The notes beneath the pieces are model-generated. The model saw only the letters and a list, made by a program, of their open reading frames with translations. It had not been told where the DNA came from and made no database searches. A program made the position numbers and the translations under genes. Positions 26,615-35,690 of a DNA stretch of 64,000 bases are shown piece after piece. Numbering within the stretch: the first letter of the stretch is position 1; every line of letters starts with the position of its first letter. This DNA comes from Streptomyces sp. NRRL B-3428 (lineage in GTDB: Bacteria; Actinomycetota; Actinomycetes; Streptomycetales; Streptomycetaceae). The stretch is taken from assembly GCA_000721375.1 (NCBI GenBank), contig JOGW01000018.1, positions 62,001-126,000 on the forward strand. Reading direction: 5' to 3'.

Positions 26615-27631
26615 ATGACGACAGGTCGGCTCGGGGAGGGCGCGCCGCCCAGTGCTTCGGCCGTGCCGCAGGCCGCGCCGCCGAACGCGGCCTATGCCGG
26701 CCAGACCGTGCACTTCCCGGATCCGGTGCGGGCGGGCAGACATCCGCGCGGTGTGCGGATGGACGACCGCGGCTTCCCGGACTTCTCCGCGTACGCGCGC
26801 GCGGCGGCCGAGATCGCCGAGCCCCCGGAGGGCTTCGGCGTCGACGAACTGCGTCTGACGGACTATGTGTCGGCGAACGCGGCCATGGCCGCGCAGGGCC
26901 ATGACCTGTGGGACACGATCCCGGCGGTGGCCACCCCGCACGGCTGGACCTGGCACCACGTGCCCGGCACGCGACGCCTGGAGCTGGTCCCGGCCGAGGT
27001 GAAGGCGCTGCTTCGCCACCACGGCGGTCTGGCCACGGCGGACGTCGACCAGAGCAAGCGCGGTACGCGTCCGCTGCAGGAGACCCGGCCCACGCACTTC
27101 GGTCTGCCGAAGGCTTCGGTGGCGGTGACCGAGCAGCAACTGCTCGGTGTCGAGGAGGACTTGGGGTACCGCCTGCCGGGCGCGTACCGCGGTTTCCTGA
27201 AGGCGGCCGGCGGCTGTGCGCCCGTGGGCGCCGCGCTGGACGCCGACTTGGGGCTCCTGATCGACCAGCCGTTCTTCACGGTCCGCGACGAGGCCGCGGT
27301 CAATGACCTCGTCTACATCAACAAGTGTCTGCGCGACCACCTCACCAAGGACTACCTGGCTGTGGGGTTCGTGCAGGGCGGCATCCTCGCGGTCAAGGTC
27401 AAGGGCGAGCGGACCGGTTCGGTCTGGTTCTGCGCCTACGACGACGCACGCGACAGCGGTGAGACGGCCGACTGGTCGGTCGCCGAGCGCGTGGCGCGGC
27501 TTCTGCTGCCGTGCGGCGAGGACTTCGACGCATTTCTGGCCCGGCTCGCGGGCAATCCGCCCGAGCTGGAGACCGTGGCCAACCTGATGGTGGACGGCGG
27601 CTTCGCGCGCGCCGTCCCGGTGGGGGAGTGA
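26615..27631 (+). CDS. SMI1/KNR4 (SUKH-1) family protein
   Basis: 338 residues. The C-terminal two thirds carry a SUKH-1 domain: VTEQQLLGVEEDLGYRLP, AYRGFLKAAGGCAPVG, VGFVQGGILAVKVKGE and SVWFCAYDDA. The N-terminus has LELVPAEVKALLRHHGG and an unassigned extension. ATG 26615 follows a G-run; the longer frame to 26501 is unlikely. Seven bases separate its stop from the next ATG, so it forms an operon with the 893-residue deaminase/SUKH fusion. Confidence 0.8.
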   Translation: MTTGRLGEGAPPSASAVPQAAPPNAAYAGQTVHFPDPVRAGRHPRGVRMDDRGFPDFSAYARAAAEIAEPPEGFGVDELRLTDYVSANAAMAAQGHDLWDTIPAVATPHGWTWHHVPGTRRLELVPAEVKALLRHHGGLATADVDQSKRGTRPLQETRPTHFGLPKASVAVTEQQLLGVEEDLGYRLPGAYRGFLKAAGGCAPVGAALDADLGLLIDQPFFTVRDEAAVNDLVYINKCLRDHLTKDYLAVGFVQGGILAVKVKGERTGSVWFCAYDDARDSGETADWSVAERVARLLLPCGEDFDAFLARLAGNPPELETVANLMVDGGFARAVPVGE

Positions 27632-27638
27632 CCTTCCG

Positions 27639-30320
27639 ATGGTGACCTTCGCGCAGGCGCAGGAGCGCGCGGAAGAGTGGATCAACGGCGATGTGCCCGC
27701 GTACCAGCACCGTGAGGTGCGGGTGCGGGAGTTCGACCTCGGCTTCGTCGTCTGGGCGGAGGACCGCGAGGACGGTCCGCGCTCCGACGGCGGCCGCCAG
27801 CGGCTCGTCATCGCACGCGACAGCGGCGAGGCGACGCTGTGGCCCGCACTGCCGGTGGGCGAGGTGATCAGGCGGTACGAGGAGGAGTACGGGGCCGTCG
27901 ACGCGGCTCCGGCCGCCGAGCCGGCCAAGCCCGAGCGGGTGGACCTCAATCAGACCTCGTTCCTGCTGACTCCGCCGGAGTGGCTGCAGGAGGCGGCGGA
28001 CCGGATGGGGATTCCGGACCGCCGGGACTCGACGGGGGCGGGTGCCTCTTCGGCTTCGTCCGCGTCCTCGGCTTCGTCGGTGTCCTCGGAGTCCTCCGGT
28101 GGTACGGGTGGGGGGTCCGGGGCTGCTGCGGCGCCCACGCCGATTCCCGCTCCGGCCCCTTCGTCTTCCGCGCCGAGTCCGGCTCCCGCAGCGGCCGCGG
28201 GTGCCGGCGCCCCGGCCTGGCCGAGCGCCGGCGGCGGCGCGCCCGCGGCGCCCGAGAGTGCGACGCCGTGGGCCGGTACCGACACCAACGGCGCCGACCA
28301 GCCCGCGACGATGTTCGCCCCGCCGCTCTCCGGTTCGGACGACGACAGCGACACTCCGCTGCCCGGGGCTCTGCCCGAGGCCAAGACCGCGCTGATGTCG
28401 GGCGGCAGTCAGCTGCCGCCGACCGCCGTCTCGCCGGCCATAGGCGGGCCGAACCCGTCGTACGGCTACCCGCAGTCGCCCTCGCAGCCGCAGCCGCAGT
28501 CGCCCTCGCAGCCGCAGCAGCCGTCCGCGTCTCAGCAGCCCGCGCCGAGCCCGGCCACGCCGCCGCCCGCCGCGTCCGCTCCCGCGTCGTACGTGCACCC
28601 GAACCGTCCTGCGCCCGGGCAGCCCTCGGCTCCGCAGCCGCCGTCTCCGTCGGCCCCCGCTCCTTCGCGCGCGGGCGCCGACGACATCGCCAACGCCGCC
28701 ACCAGCAAGGCCGCACCGCCGCGCGCCGCGCGCGGCAGCGGTGGCCCCTCCACGCCCGCGCCGCCCGGTGCCCCCGGCACCCCCGGCGCGCGTCCCGGCA
28801 CCACACCGCCGCCGCCCGGTGCGCCCGGCGCTCCGGGTGCGGGCAACGCCTACGTACCGACGCAGATGGTGTCCTCGCTCGGTCCCGACGGGCCGCAGCC
28901 CCCGGGACCGGCCACGCCCCCGCCCGCGGGCGGGAGTTCGAGCGGTGGGGTGCACCACGCGGCGACGATGCTGGCCGGTCCCGACATGGGTGGTCCCGCC
29001 GCGCCCCAGCCGCCGGGTCCGCCCGGTGCGCCCGGCGCCCCGCAGCCTCCCGGTCCGCCCGGCGTTCCCGGCGGCACACCTCCCGGTGGTGTCCACCACG
29101 CGGCGACGATGCTGGCCGGTCCCGACATGGGTGGCCCCGCCGCGCCCCAGCCCCCGGGCCCGCCCGGTGCTCCGGGTGCGCCCGGTACCCCGCCGCCCGG
29201 CGGCGCGCACCACGCCGCCACGATGCTCGCAGGCCCCAGCGGTCCGAGCACGCCCGCACCTCCTGGGCCGCCCCCGGGTATGCAGCAGCCGGCCGCTCCC
29301 GGTCCCCAGCCCGCGTACGGCTATCCGCCGCAGCCCACCGGTCAGCCGACCGTGGGCCCCGGCTACCAGGTGGTCGTCCACTACCGTGCGCCGGACGGCA
29401 GCCCGCAGCAGCTGATCCGCCGTTCCGCGCCCGGCACCGCGCACCCGGAGTGGCAGATCTTCCATGAGCTGCGCGGCATGAACGTGCCCGCGGACCAGGT
29501 CCTCGAGATCCACACCGAGCTGGAGTTCTGCGATCTGCCGGGTGCGTACTGCGCCCGCATGGTCAAGGAGCAGTGGCCGCAGGCGCGGATCACCACCGTC
29601 GCTCCGTACGGCAAGGACCACGCCTCGCGCCAGCACGGCATGCGGGTGCTCATCGACCATCAGGGCGGACTGCACCAGGTCGCCGACGGCCCGGCGCGCC
29701 TGGCTCCGGTGCGTGCGCCGCTGCCGCCCGTGCAGCCCGCGCCGCCGGTCGGTCCCGATGTCGTGGGCCAGGAGCTGGCCGGCGCGTTCGGGCCGCAGGG
29801 TGTCTTCCGCTTCGACCAGCGCGCGGTGTCGCGTCAGGGCGTGCCCGAGGTCGTGGCGACCACGCTGGTGTGGGCCGGTCTGCCGGTCGACTTCAACCCG
29901 TTCTTCTGGGCCCAGGCCCAGCCGGGCCGACCGGTGCCGACGCTGGCCGAGATGGCGCAGGAGCGCGGGGTGCAGCCGGCTTCGGACGCGGGCTCGTATC
30001 TCGTGATGGGCAGCGACTTCGGGCGCGCGATCTGTGTGCAGTACGGCACGGCGCACATCGTCGCCGTGCCGGTCGAGGCAGGGCCTGGCGGAGCTCCCGT
30101 GCCGCCGCAGTTCGTGAACTCCGGGCTGCCGGAGTTCGCCCGCTGTCTCGCGATGCTCGGCCGTATGTGGCGTCTTCGCTTCGGCCTCAACCAGGAGCAG
30201 GCGGGCCGCTGGACCGTCGACTTCCAGGCACAGCTCGCGGCCCTCGACCCGGCGGCGCTGTCGTCCCCGGAGACCTGGTGGTCGGTCCTGCTCGAGCAGA
30301 TGTGGGACGGGCTCCTCTAG
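27639..30320 (+). CDS. Large multidomain protein: immunity-like N-terminus, disordered repeat linker, deaminase-like domain, SUKH-4-like C-terminus
   Basis: 893 residues. Residues 1-90 (FAQAQERAEEWINGD ... GEATLWPALPVGEVI) resemble an Imm35/YrhB-type domain, tentatively. Residues about 130-560 are a Pro/Ala/Gly/Ser linker with three copies of HHAATMLAGP (DNA 28953, 29094, 29208). Then comes a deaminase-like domain: HPEWQIFHELRGMN, VLEIHTELEFCDLPGAYCARM, where HTE and two cysteines (C-x6-C) could form the zinc site and catalytic Glu. The end (GSYLVMGSDFGRAICVQYG ... WWSVLLEQMWDGLL) fits SUKH-4. A toxin-like and immunity-like fold in one cytoplasmic chain, with no export signal, is unusual. Function unknown. 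Confidence 0.78.
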   Translation: MVTFAQAQERAEEWINGDVPAYQHREVRVREFDLGFVVWAEDREDGPRSDGGRQRLVIARDSGEATLWPALPVGEVIRRYEEEYGAVDAAPAAEPAKPERVDLNQTSFLLTPPEWLQEAADRMGIPDRRDSTGAGASSASSASSASSVSSESSGGTGGGSGAAAAPTPIPAPAPSSSAPSPAPAAAAGAGAPAWPSAGGGAPAAPESATPWAGTDTNGADQPATMFAPPLSGSDDDSDTPLPGALPEAKTALMSGGSQLPPTAVSPAIGGPNPSYGYPQSPSQPQPQSPSQPQQPSASQQPAPSPATPPPAASAPASYVHPNRPAPGQPSAPQPPSPSAPAPSRAGADDIANAATSKAAPPRAARGSGGPSTPAPPGAPGTPGARPGTTPPPPGAPGAPGAGNAYVPTQMVSSLGPDGPQPPGPATPPPAGGSSSGGVHHAATMLAGPDMGGPAAPQPPGPPGAPGAPQPPGPPGVPGGTPPGGVHHAATMLAGPDMGGPAAPQPPGPPGAPGAPGTPPPGGAHHAATMLAGPSGPSTPAPPGPPPGMQQPAAPGPQPAYGYPPQPTGQPTVGPGYQVVVHYRAPDGSPQQLIRRSAPGTAHPEWQIFHELRGMNVPADQVLEIHTELEFCDLPGAYCARMVKEQWPQARITTVAPYGKDHASRQHGMRVLIDHQGGLHQVADGPARLAPVRAPLPPVQPAPPVGPDVVGQELAGAFGPQGVFRFDQRAVSRQGVPEVVATTLVWAGLPVDFNPFFWAQAQPGRPVPTLAEMAQERGVQPASDAGSYLVMGSDFGRAICVQYGTAHIVAVPVEAGPGGAPVPPQFVNSGLPEFARCLAMLGRMWRLRFGLNQEQAGRWTVDFQAQLAALDPAALSSPETWWSVLLEQMWDGLL
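28953..29240 (+). repeat. Imperfect in-frame repeats inside the linker of the 893-residue protein
   Basis: Three copies of a unit beginning CACCACGC at 28953, 29094 and 29208 (periods 141 and 114 bp, both multiples of three). Each encodes HHAATMLAGP followed by a Pro/Gly-rich collagen-like run (GPPGAPGAP). Confidence 0.8.
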
Positions 30321-30377
30321 GGCCCGTCCGGCGGGTCAGCCCCTGGGGCCTGCACCGAAGTCCCGCTTCCCGCCCGT

Positions 30378-30426
30378 ATACGAAAGGGCCGCTTCCGTCC
30401 GATGGGACGGGGCGGCCTTTTCGTAT
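30378..30426 (+). terminator. Terminator of the SUKH-1/deaminase operon
   Basis: ATACGAAAGGGCCGC pairs with GCGGCCTTTTCGTAT through a nested GTCC/GGAC hairpin; it includes a T-run on the 3' arm. It lies about 58 bases past the stop. Confidence 0.75.
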
Positions 30427-30560
30427 GCCCGCACGCGTATGCCCCGAGACCGGAGACCCCGAGTTTCGGATGGTTGTGCGGAGTGTCGCATTATGGGGTG
30501 TTCCAGGTGGTCCGTCAGGATGTCGCCGGATCCGTTGGCGGCAGGAGAGGGGCAGCAGGC

Positions 30561-31487
30561 ATGAGCAGCTCGCAGTTCGGCACCGTACGCAGCCGTGGCT
30601 ACCGTCCCGAGCAGGTGGACGGCGCGGTGAACCGGCTCTCGCGCGACCGCGACGACGCCTGGGAGCGGGCCGCACGGCTCACCGTCCTCGCCAAGCAGAT
30701 GGAGGCGGAGGCCGCCGCACTGCGGGAGGCTGTCGCGCAGCTCGCTCCGCAGACGTACGAGACGCTCGGCGAGCGGGCCCGGCTGCTCCTCGCGACCGTC
30801 GAGGAGGAGGCCGAGGCCGTACGGGGAGCGGCTCACGCCGAGGCTCAGCGGTGCGCCGACCAGGCGGCCGCGTACGGACGCGAAGTCCAGGACGCCGCCC
30901 GCGCGCACGCCGACGAACTGCGTGGACAGGCCGAGGAGCGGGCCCGGCAGGTACTGCTCACCGCCCAGCGGACCTCGGACGACGAACGCATCGCCGCCCG
31001 CCGCGAGGTCAAGGCGCTGCGCGGCGAAGCGCTGGAGGCGCTGCGGGACATGCGGGTGCGCGGCGAGGCGCTGCTCGCCGATCTCGGCAAGGAGCAGGCC
31101 GAGGTGTGGGAGGCCGAGGAGCGGGCCGCCGAGGAGCGCGCGGTGACCCTGGACCAGGAGCACGCCGAGCGGACGGCCGCCGCCGAGGCCCGGCTGTCCG
31201 AGGCCAAGCGGGCGTTCGCCGAGGGTGAGGAGGCCGCGCGGCACGGGCAGGAGGACGCCACGGCACGGGCCGCGGAGATCCTCGCCGAGGCTCGGGTGCG
31301 GGCCGAGCGGATCGAGCGCGAGACCGAGCGCGTGCTGCGCGAGCAGACCGAGCGCGGCGAGGAGGTGCGGGCGCACATGGAGCACGTCCGCAGCAGCCTG
31401 CACTCGCTGACCGGGCGCGGAGGAACGGACGGTCAGGCGGGTGGCGGCGGGACGGTGCCGGGGCCGACGTCGGGTGCGGATTCCTGA
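30561..31487 (+). CDS. Coiled-coil protein, DivIVA-like (annotated as cellulose-binding protein in Streptomyces)
   Basis: 308 residues. A short N-terminal segment (FGTVRSRGYRPEQVDGAVNRLSRDRD) resembles the DivIVA lipid-binding start. Residues about 30-280 are a nearly continuous Ala/Glu/Arg coiled coil. There is no membrane helix. Relatives in Streptomyces are labelled cellulose-binding or Scy/FilP-like scaffold proteins, so a cytoskeletal or polar role is more plausible than cellulose binding. ATG 30561 with GGAGAGG upstream is preferred over the longer frame. Confidence 0.7.
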   Translation: MSSSQFGTVRSRGYRPEQVDGAVNRLSRDRDDAWERAARLTVLAKQMEAEAAALREAVAQLAPQTYETLGERARLLLATVEEEAEAVRGAAHAEAQRCADQAAAYGREVQDAARAHADELRGQAEERARQVLLTAQRTSDDERIAARREVKALRGEALEALRDMRVRGEALLADLGKEQAEVWEAEERAAEERAVTLDQEHAERTAAAEARLSEAKRAFAEGEEAARHGQEDATARAAEILAEARVRAERIERETERVLREQTERGEEVRAHMEHVRSSLHSLTGRGGTDGQAGGGGTVPGPTSGADS

Positions 31488-31512
31488 AGCAGCGGACGTA
31501 CGGCCGCACACC

Positions 31513-33141
31513 TCACTCCCGTACCGGACGACTCACCGCCCCCGCGAGCAGCGTCGCCTCCACCGCCTCGTAGGCGCGGCGCTGCTCGCGCTGCTGGGAG
31601 CGTGAGGTGAGGACCGTGCCCAGCCAGCCGAGCGCGAAGCCGAGCGGGATCGAGGCGATGCCCGGGGTGGTGAACGGGAACCAGTTGAAGTCATGTGCGG
31701 GGAAAGCCGAGTTGGGGCTGCCCGATACGAGGTTCGTACCGCTCATCAGGATCACCGCGCCCGCCGAACCGCCGAGCAGCGTGCACAGCAGTCCACTGCG
31801 CGTGAAGCGGCGCCAGAACAGGCTGTAGACCAGGGCGGGTGCGAGCGCGGATGCGCCCAGGCAGAACGAGAGCGTGACCAGCGGCTGCAGATTGCGGTGC
31901 TGGACCGTGGCGGCGAGCGCGATCGTGACGAGGCCGACCACGAGCGCCGCGATCCGTGCCGTGGTCATCTCCGCACGCGGTGACATCCGCCGGCGGTGCG
32001 CGAGCACGTCGTGGGCAAGGGAGTTGGCGCAGGCCAGGATCATGCCGCCGACCGAGGCGAGCAGCGTCAGGAACACCGCCGTGGCCACACAGGTGAAGAT
32101 CAGCGTCTCGACGCCCGTGGTCTCGGTGCCGAACAGGGCGCGGGTGGCGAGCAGCACCGAGGTGTTGCCCTGCGGATCGGCCGCCATGATGCCGCGGCGC
32201 CCCACGAGCGCGGCCGCGCCGAACCCGATGACCAGCGCGAACAGGGCGAAGACGGTGGCCGCGGAGACCGCCCAGGACATCGAGCGGCGCACCTCGGGGG
32301 CGCTGCGCGCGGTGTACATCCGCATGGTGACGTGCGGCAGACAGGCCGCGCCCAGGACCACGGTCAACTGCGAGACCACCATGTCGAGTTGCGGTGCGAC
32401 GCTGCCCGCGAGCAGCGGCCCGGTGCGCAGATACGCGTCCCCGAGGCCGCTGCCCTTGGCCGCCTGCGCGGCCAGCGCGCCGAAGTCGCCGTCGAAGCGG
32501 AGCAGGATCAGCACGGAGACGAGGCCCGCCGAGCCGAGCAGGATCACCATCTTCACGATCTGGATCAGGGCGGTGCCGCGCATCCCGCCGATCGCCGCGT
32601 ACGACATCATCAGCACGCCGACCAGGACCATCGACCCTGTCTTCACGCCCTCGCTCTCGAAGCCGAGGATGAAGGCGAGGAGATCGCCCGCGCCCGCGAG
32701 TTGGACCAGCATCAGCGGGAGCAGTGCGGTGAGTGTGGCGACGGCGGTGGCGATACGGGCCGGGCGCGCCGTCGGGCCCGTGAGACGGCGCGTGAGGGTG
32801 TCGCCGAGGGTGAACCGGCCCGCGTTGCGCAGGGGTTCGGCGAGCAGGAACATCAGCAGGACCAGCGAGAGCGCGGTGGCCAGGAGCAGCACGACACCGT
32901 CGTAGCCGGTCAGCGCGATCACTCCGATACCGCCGAGGACGCTCGCGGCGGAGACGTAGTCACCGGCGATGGCGAGCCCGTTGCGCAGCGGCGAGAGACT
33001 GTTGCCGCCCGTGTAGAACTCGTCGAGGTCGTCGCGGTCGGGGCCGGTCATCACGCACAGGAGCAGCGTCACCGTGGCGACGGCCGTGAACGCGACCAGG
33101 GTCATGGCCTCGGTGGAGTCGCCGGAGGCGAGGATCGTCAC
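31513..33141 (-). CDS. Cation:acetate/monocarboxylate symporter (SSS family)
   Basis: 542 residues, 13 or more membrane helices. DEFYTGGNSLSPLRNGLAIAGDYVSAASVLG at residues 40-70 is the ActP/MctP-type signature, as are GYDGVVLLLATAL and NSLAHDVLAH. It imports acetate or short carboxylates with sodium. It follows a DUF485 gene by 16 bp, the usual partner of ActP-type symporters. GTG start with a G-run upstream. Confidence 0.9.
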   Translation of the reverse strand: MTILASGDSTEAMTLVAFTAVATVTLLLCVMTGPDRDDLDEFYTGGNSLSPLRNGLAIAGDYVSAASVLGGIGVIALTGYDGVVLLLATALSLVLLMFLLAEPLRNAGRFTLGDTLTRRLTGPTARPARIATAVATLTALLPLMLVQLAGAGDLLAFILGFESEGVKTGSMVLVGVLMMSYAAIGGMRGTALIQIVKMVILLGSAGLVSVLILLRFDGDFGALAAQAAKGSGLGDAYLRTGPLLAGSVAPQLDMVVSQLTVVLGAACLPHVTMRMYTARSAPEVRRSMSWAVSAATVFALFALVIGFGAAALVGRRGIMAADPQGNTSVLLATRALFGTETTGVETLIFTCVATAVFLTLLASVGGMILACANSLAHDVLAHRRRMSPRAEMTTARIAALVVGLVTIALAATVQHRNLQPLVTLSFCLGASALAPALVYSLFWRRFTRSGLLCTLLGGSAGAVILMSGTNLVSGSPNSAFPAHDFNWFPFTTPGIASIPLGFALGWLGTVLTSRSQQREQRRAYEAVEATLLAGAVSRPVRE

Positions 33142-33157
33142 CGGTCCCCCCGGCTGC

Positions 33158-33583
33158 TCATGGGCGGCCCTCCAACTCGGCGGCCCTGCACACCTTTTCG
33201 GCCAGCGGGTCGACCCGGCGGGCCGCGTGCCGCTGGTAGAGCGCTATCGCCAGATACGTGACCGGGATCTGGGTCAGCAGGAGTAACAGACCGAGGTTGA
33301 GACCGCCGCTGACGCGCCGGCCGAGGAGCGAGGGGGCGTACGCGGACAGGATCAGGAAGAGCGTGAACGAGCCGAGCGCGGTGAGCGTGGCGACCCGGCG
33401 CAGCCGCTTGTACGCACGCCGCACCTTGCGCAGATCCCCGTGCTGGCCGAGCCTCGGGGCCGGCGGGCGGCGCGGTGGCGGGGGAGCGGGCGGGGGCTGC
33501 CAGGGGTAGGTGAGGTTCGGGTCGTACGGGGAGTGCTGGGCGCGCGGTCGGCGGGGCGGGGGCGGCCAGGGCGGCTCGTGCAT
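33158..33583 (-). CDS. DUF485 family membrane protein, partner of the acetate-type symporter
   Basis: 141 residues. A proline-rich cytoplasmic N-terminus (residues 1-45) is followed by the DUF485 core: LRKVRRAYKRLRRVATLTALGSFTLFLILSAY and a second helix NLGLLLLLTQIPVTYLAIALY. AAGGAG lies 6 bases before the ATG. The gene sits directly upstream of, and surely with, the symporter. The proline-rich extension is longer than in the usual 100-residue family members. Confidence 0.9.
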   Translation of the reverse strand: MHEPPWPPPPRRPRAQHSPYDPNLTYPWQPPPAPPPPRRPPAPRLGQHGDLRKVRRAYKRLRRVATLTALGSFTLFLILSAYAPSLLGRRVSGGLNLGLLLLLTQIPVTYLAIALYQRHAARRVDPLAEKVCRAAELEGRP

Positions 33584-33685
33584 GGGCTGCTCCTTGCGCG
33601 GGTTGGGCCCAGGGGAGGGACCGCAGGGAGAAACCGGAACGTTACCGGCAGGTATCGGGGTGGGGCGGGGTTTCCGGCAAACTCG

Positions 33686-35302
33686 TCAGTCGGTACGGGA
33701 CGGTTGGGGTGCCGGGGGTTCCTGAGGCGAATCCGGGGTCTCGTCCCGTACGGACGCCTGGGCCGGCTCCTGCAACGGCCCCTGCACCGACTCCTGCACC
33801 GGCTCCTGGGCCGGCTCCTGAGGCAGTACGGGGAAGCGGCGCGGGGCCAGGAACAGCAGGACGAACAGGGTGACCACCCCCGCGAGCGCCGCGCCGATGT
33901 GCACCCACTCGACGGCGGCGTCGACGGAGCGGCGGACCGTTTCGTCACCGGGCGTACGGGCCACGGTGTCCAAGTCGGTGCCGGCGCCCAGGCGCGCGGC
34001 GATCACCCCGTTGGCGATCGCGCCGAAGACCGCCGCGCCCAGGGTCTGCCCGAGCTGGCGGCAGAAGAGGACGGAGGCGGTGGTGGTGCCGCGCTCCGAC
34101 CAGCCGACCGTGGACTGCACGCCCACGATCAGGGGCAGTTGGACCTGGCCGAGCGCCGCGCCGAGCAGCAGCATCAGGAGCGCCGGCTGCCAGGGGGAGC
34201 CCGGATAGGGAAGAAGCGGGAACGCGGCGAGGACGAGCACGGCGCCCGTGATGCCGATCAGGGCGGTGTTGCGGAAACCGATCCGCGTATAGAGGTGCTG
34301 GCTCAGCGCCGCCGACAGCGGCCAGCTGAGAATCATCGCCGAGAGCACGAACCCGGCCCCGGTGGGCGTGAGCCCGAGCACCGACTGCGCATACGTGGGG
34401 ATGAAGACGGTCGGCGCGACCATCACCAGGCCCAGGACGCCAAGACCCAGATTGACGGCGGCGATCGTCCGGCGCTTCCACACCCAGCCGGGGATGATCG
34501 GCTCGGCCGCGCGGCGCTCGACCAGGACCGTGGCGGTGATCAGGACGGCGGCGATCGCGAACAGGACGAGCGAGGGTGCGGACAGCCAGGGCCAGGCGAC
34601 CCCGCCCTGCACGAGAGCGGTCAACAGGACGCCGCCGGAGGCGAATACGGCGAGCGCGCCCGCCCAGTCGATCCGGGGTCGGCTGCGTGACTCGCGTACC
34701 GGCTCATGCAGATGGCGCGCGACAAGCCACAGCGCGATGAGACCCACCGGCAGGTTCACCAGGAAGATCCAGCGCCAGTGCGCGAACGCCACGAGCATCC
34801 CGCCGATCGCGGGCCCCACCACCGAGGAGAGCGCCCAGACCGTGGACAACTTGGCCTGGATCTTGGGGCGTTGCTTCAGTGGATACAGATCGGCGGCGAG
34901 CGTCTGGACGGTGCCCTGGATCGCGCCGCCGCCCAGGCCCTGCAGGATGCGGAAGGCGATCAGGGCGGCCATGTTCCAGGACAGCGCGCACAGCAGCGAG
35001 CCGAGCAGGAAGAGCACCATGCCCGCGAGCAGGACGGGCTTGCGGCCGAAGGTGTCGGAGAGCTTGCCGTAGACGGGCAGGGTGACGGTGACCGCGAGCA
35101 GATAGCCGGAGAACAGCCAGGAGAAGTACGAGAAGCCGCCGAGGTCGGCGACGATCTGCGGGACGGCCGTCGCGATGATCGTGGACTCGAGGGCGGCGAG
35201 CGCCATGGAGAGCATGAGGGCGGCGACGACGGCGGTACGTCGCTGCGAGCCGGGTATGCCGCCTTCGGATGTACCGCCCACGGAGATCCTTTCCCCCTGC
35301 AT
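33686..35302 (-). CDS. MFS drug exporter, DHA2 (14-TM) family
   Basis: 538 residues. Family motifs: ALESTIIATAVPQI (motif D1 region), GKLSDTFGRKPVLL (motif A), RILQGLGGGAIQG (motif B), and GPAIGGML (motif C, typical of antiporters). Fourteen helices are predicted. The C-terminal tail (about residues 490-538) is a degenerate repeat of QEPAQEPVQE. Substrate unknown. No Shine-Dalgarno is evident at the ATG (35302). It is divergent from the ABC operon. Confidence 0.88.
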   Translation of the reverse strand: MQGERISVGGTSEGGIPGSQRRTAVVAALMLSMALAALESTIIATAVPQIVADLGGFSYFSWLFSGYLLAVTVTLPVYGKLSDTFGRKPVLLAGMVLFLLGSLLCALSWNMAALIAFRILQGLGGGAIQGTVQTLAADLYPLKQRPKIQAKLSTVWALSSVVGPAIGGMLVAFAHWRWIFLVNLPVGLIALWLVARHLHEPVRESRSRPRIDWAGALAVFASGGVLLTALVQGGVAWPWLSAPSLVLFAIAAVLITATVLVERRAAEPIIPGWVWKRRTIAAVNLGLGVLGLVMVAPTVFIPTYAQSVLGLTPTGAGFVLSAMILSWPLSAALSQHLYTRIGFRNTALIGITGAVLVLAAFPLLPYPGSPWQPALLMLLLGAALGQVQLPLIVGVQSTVGWSERGTTTASVLFCRQLGQTLGAAVFGAIANGVIAARLGAGTDLDTVARTPGDETVRRSVDAAVEWVHIGAALAGVVTLFVLLFLAPRRFPVLPQEPAQEPVQESVQGPLQEPAQASVRDETPDSPQEPPAPQPSRTD

Positions 35303-35690
35303 CTATTTCTGTCGGGGGACAGCCTCTCATCTGCTCCTTACGCAGGGGAGGGTTGCTCCTCACGCGGCGGGAGGGTGGACGCTGCATGCGACCGGAGGTT
35401 GACCGCCCCCGAGAAGGGGTCCACCGACGGGTGGACGGCCCTTAGGGGAGGGTCCGTACTACGGGTCGGGGAGGGCTCGTCCTCCTGAAGGACGAGGTGG
35501 CGCGCAGCCGCTCCTAGCCTGGTCACAGGCCGGTACTGAGGGGGACCGCAGCCTGGGGGTGGGGTTTTCCTCAGGTCGAAGACTGCGCTGGGCCTCATCG
35601 TGCAAGACCCCCTTCTCTCAGCAGACTTCAAGACATGCAGGACGTGCTGCCAAGCGCGCTTCCGTACGCTTTCTACTTAGGAGACTTCAC
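35303..35690. other. 388-bp divergent region between MFS and ABC genes
   Basis: No convincing gene. Two inverted repeats are visible: GTCCACC-gacg-GGTGGAC (35419-35436) and CTCGTCCT-cctga-AGGACGAG (about 35478-35498). They may be operators or leader structure for the ABC operon. Confidence 0.5.

Noticed and set aside
25220..30320. Classical secreted polymorphic toxin
   Set aside because: No signal peptide, type VII or other delivery domain is present in any of the four proteins.
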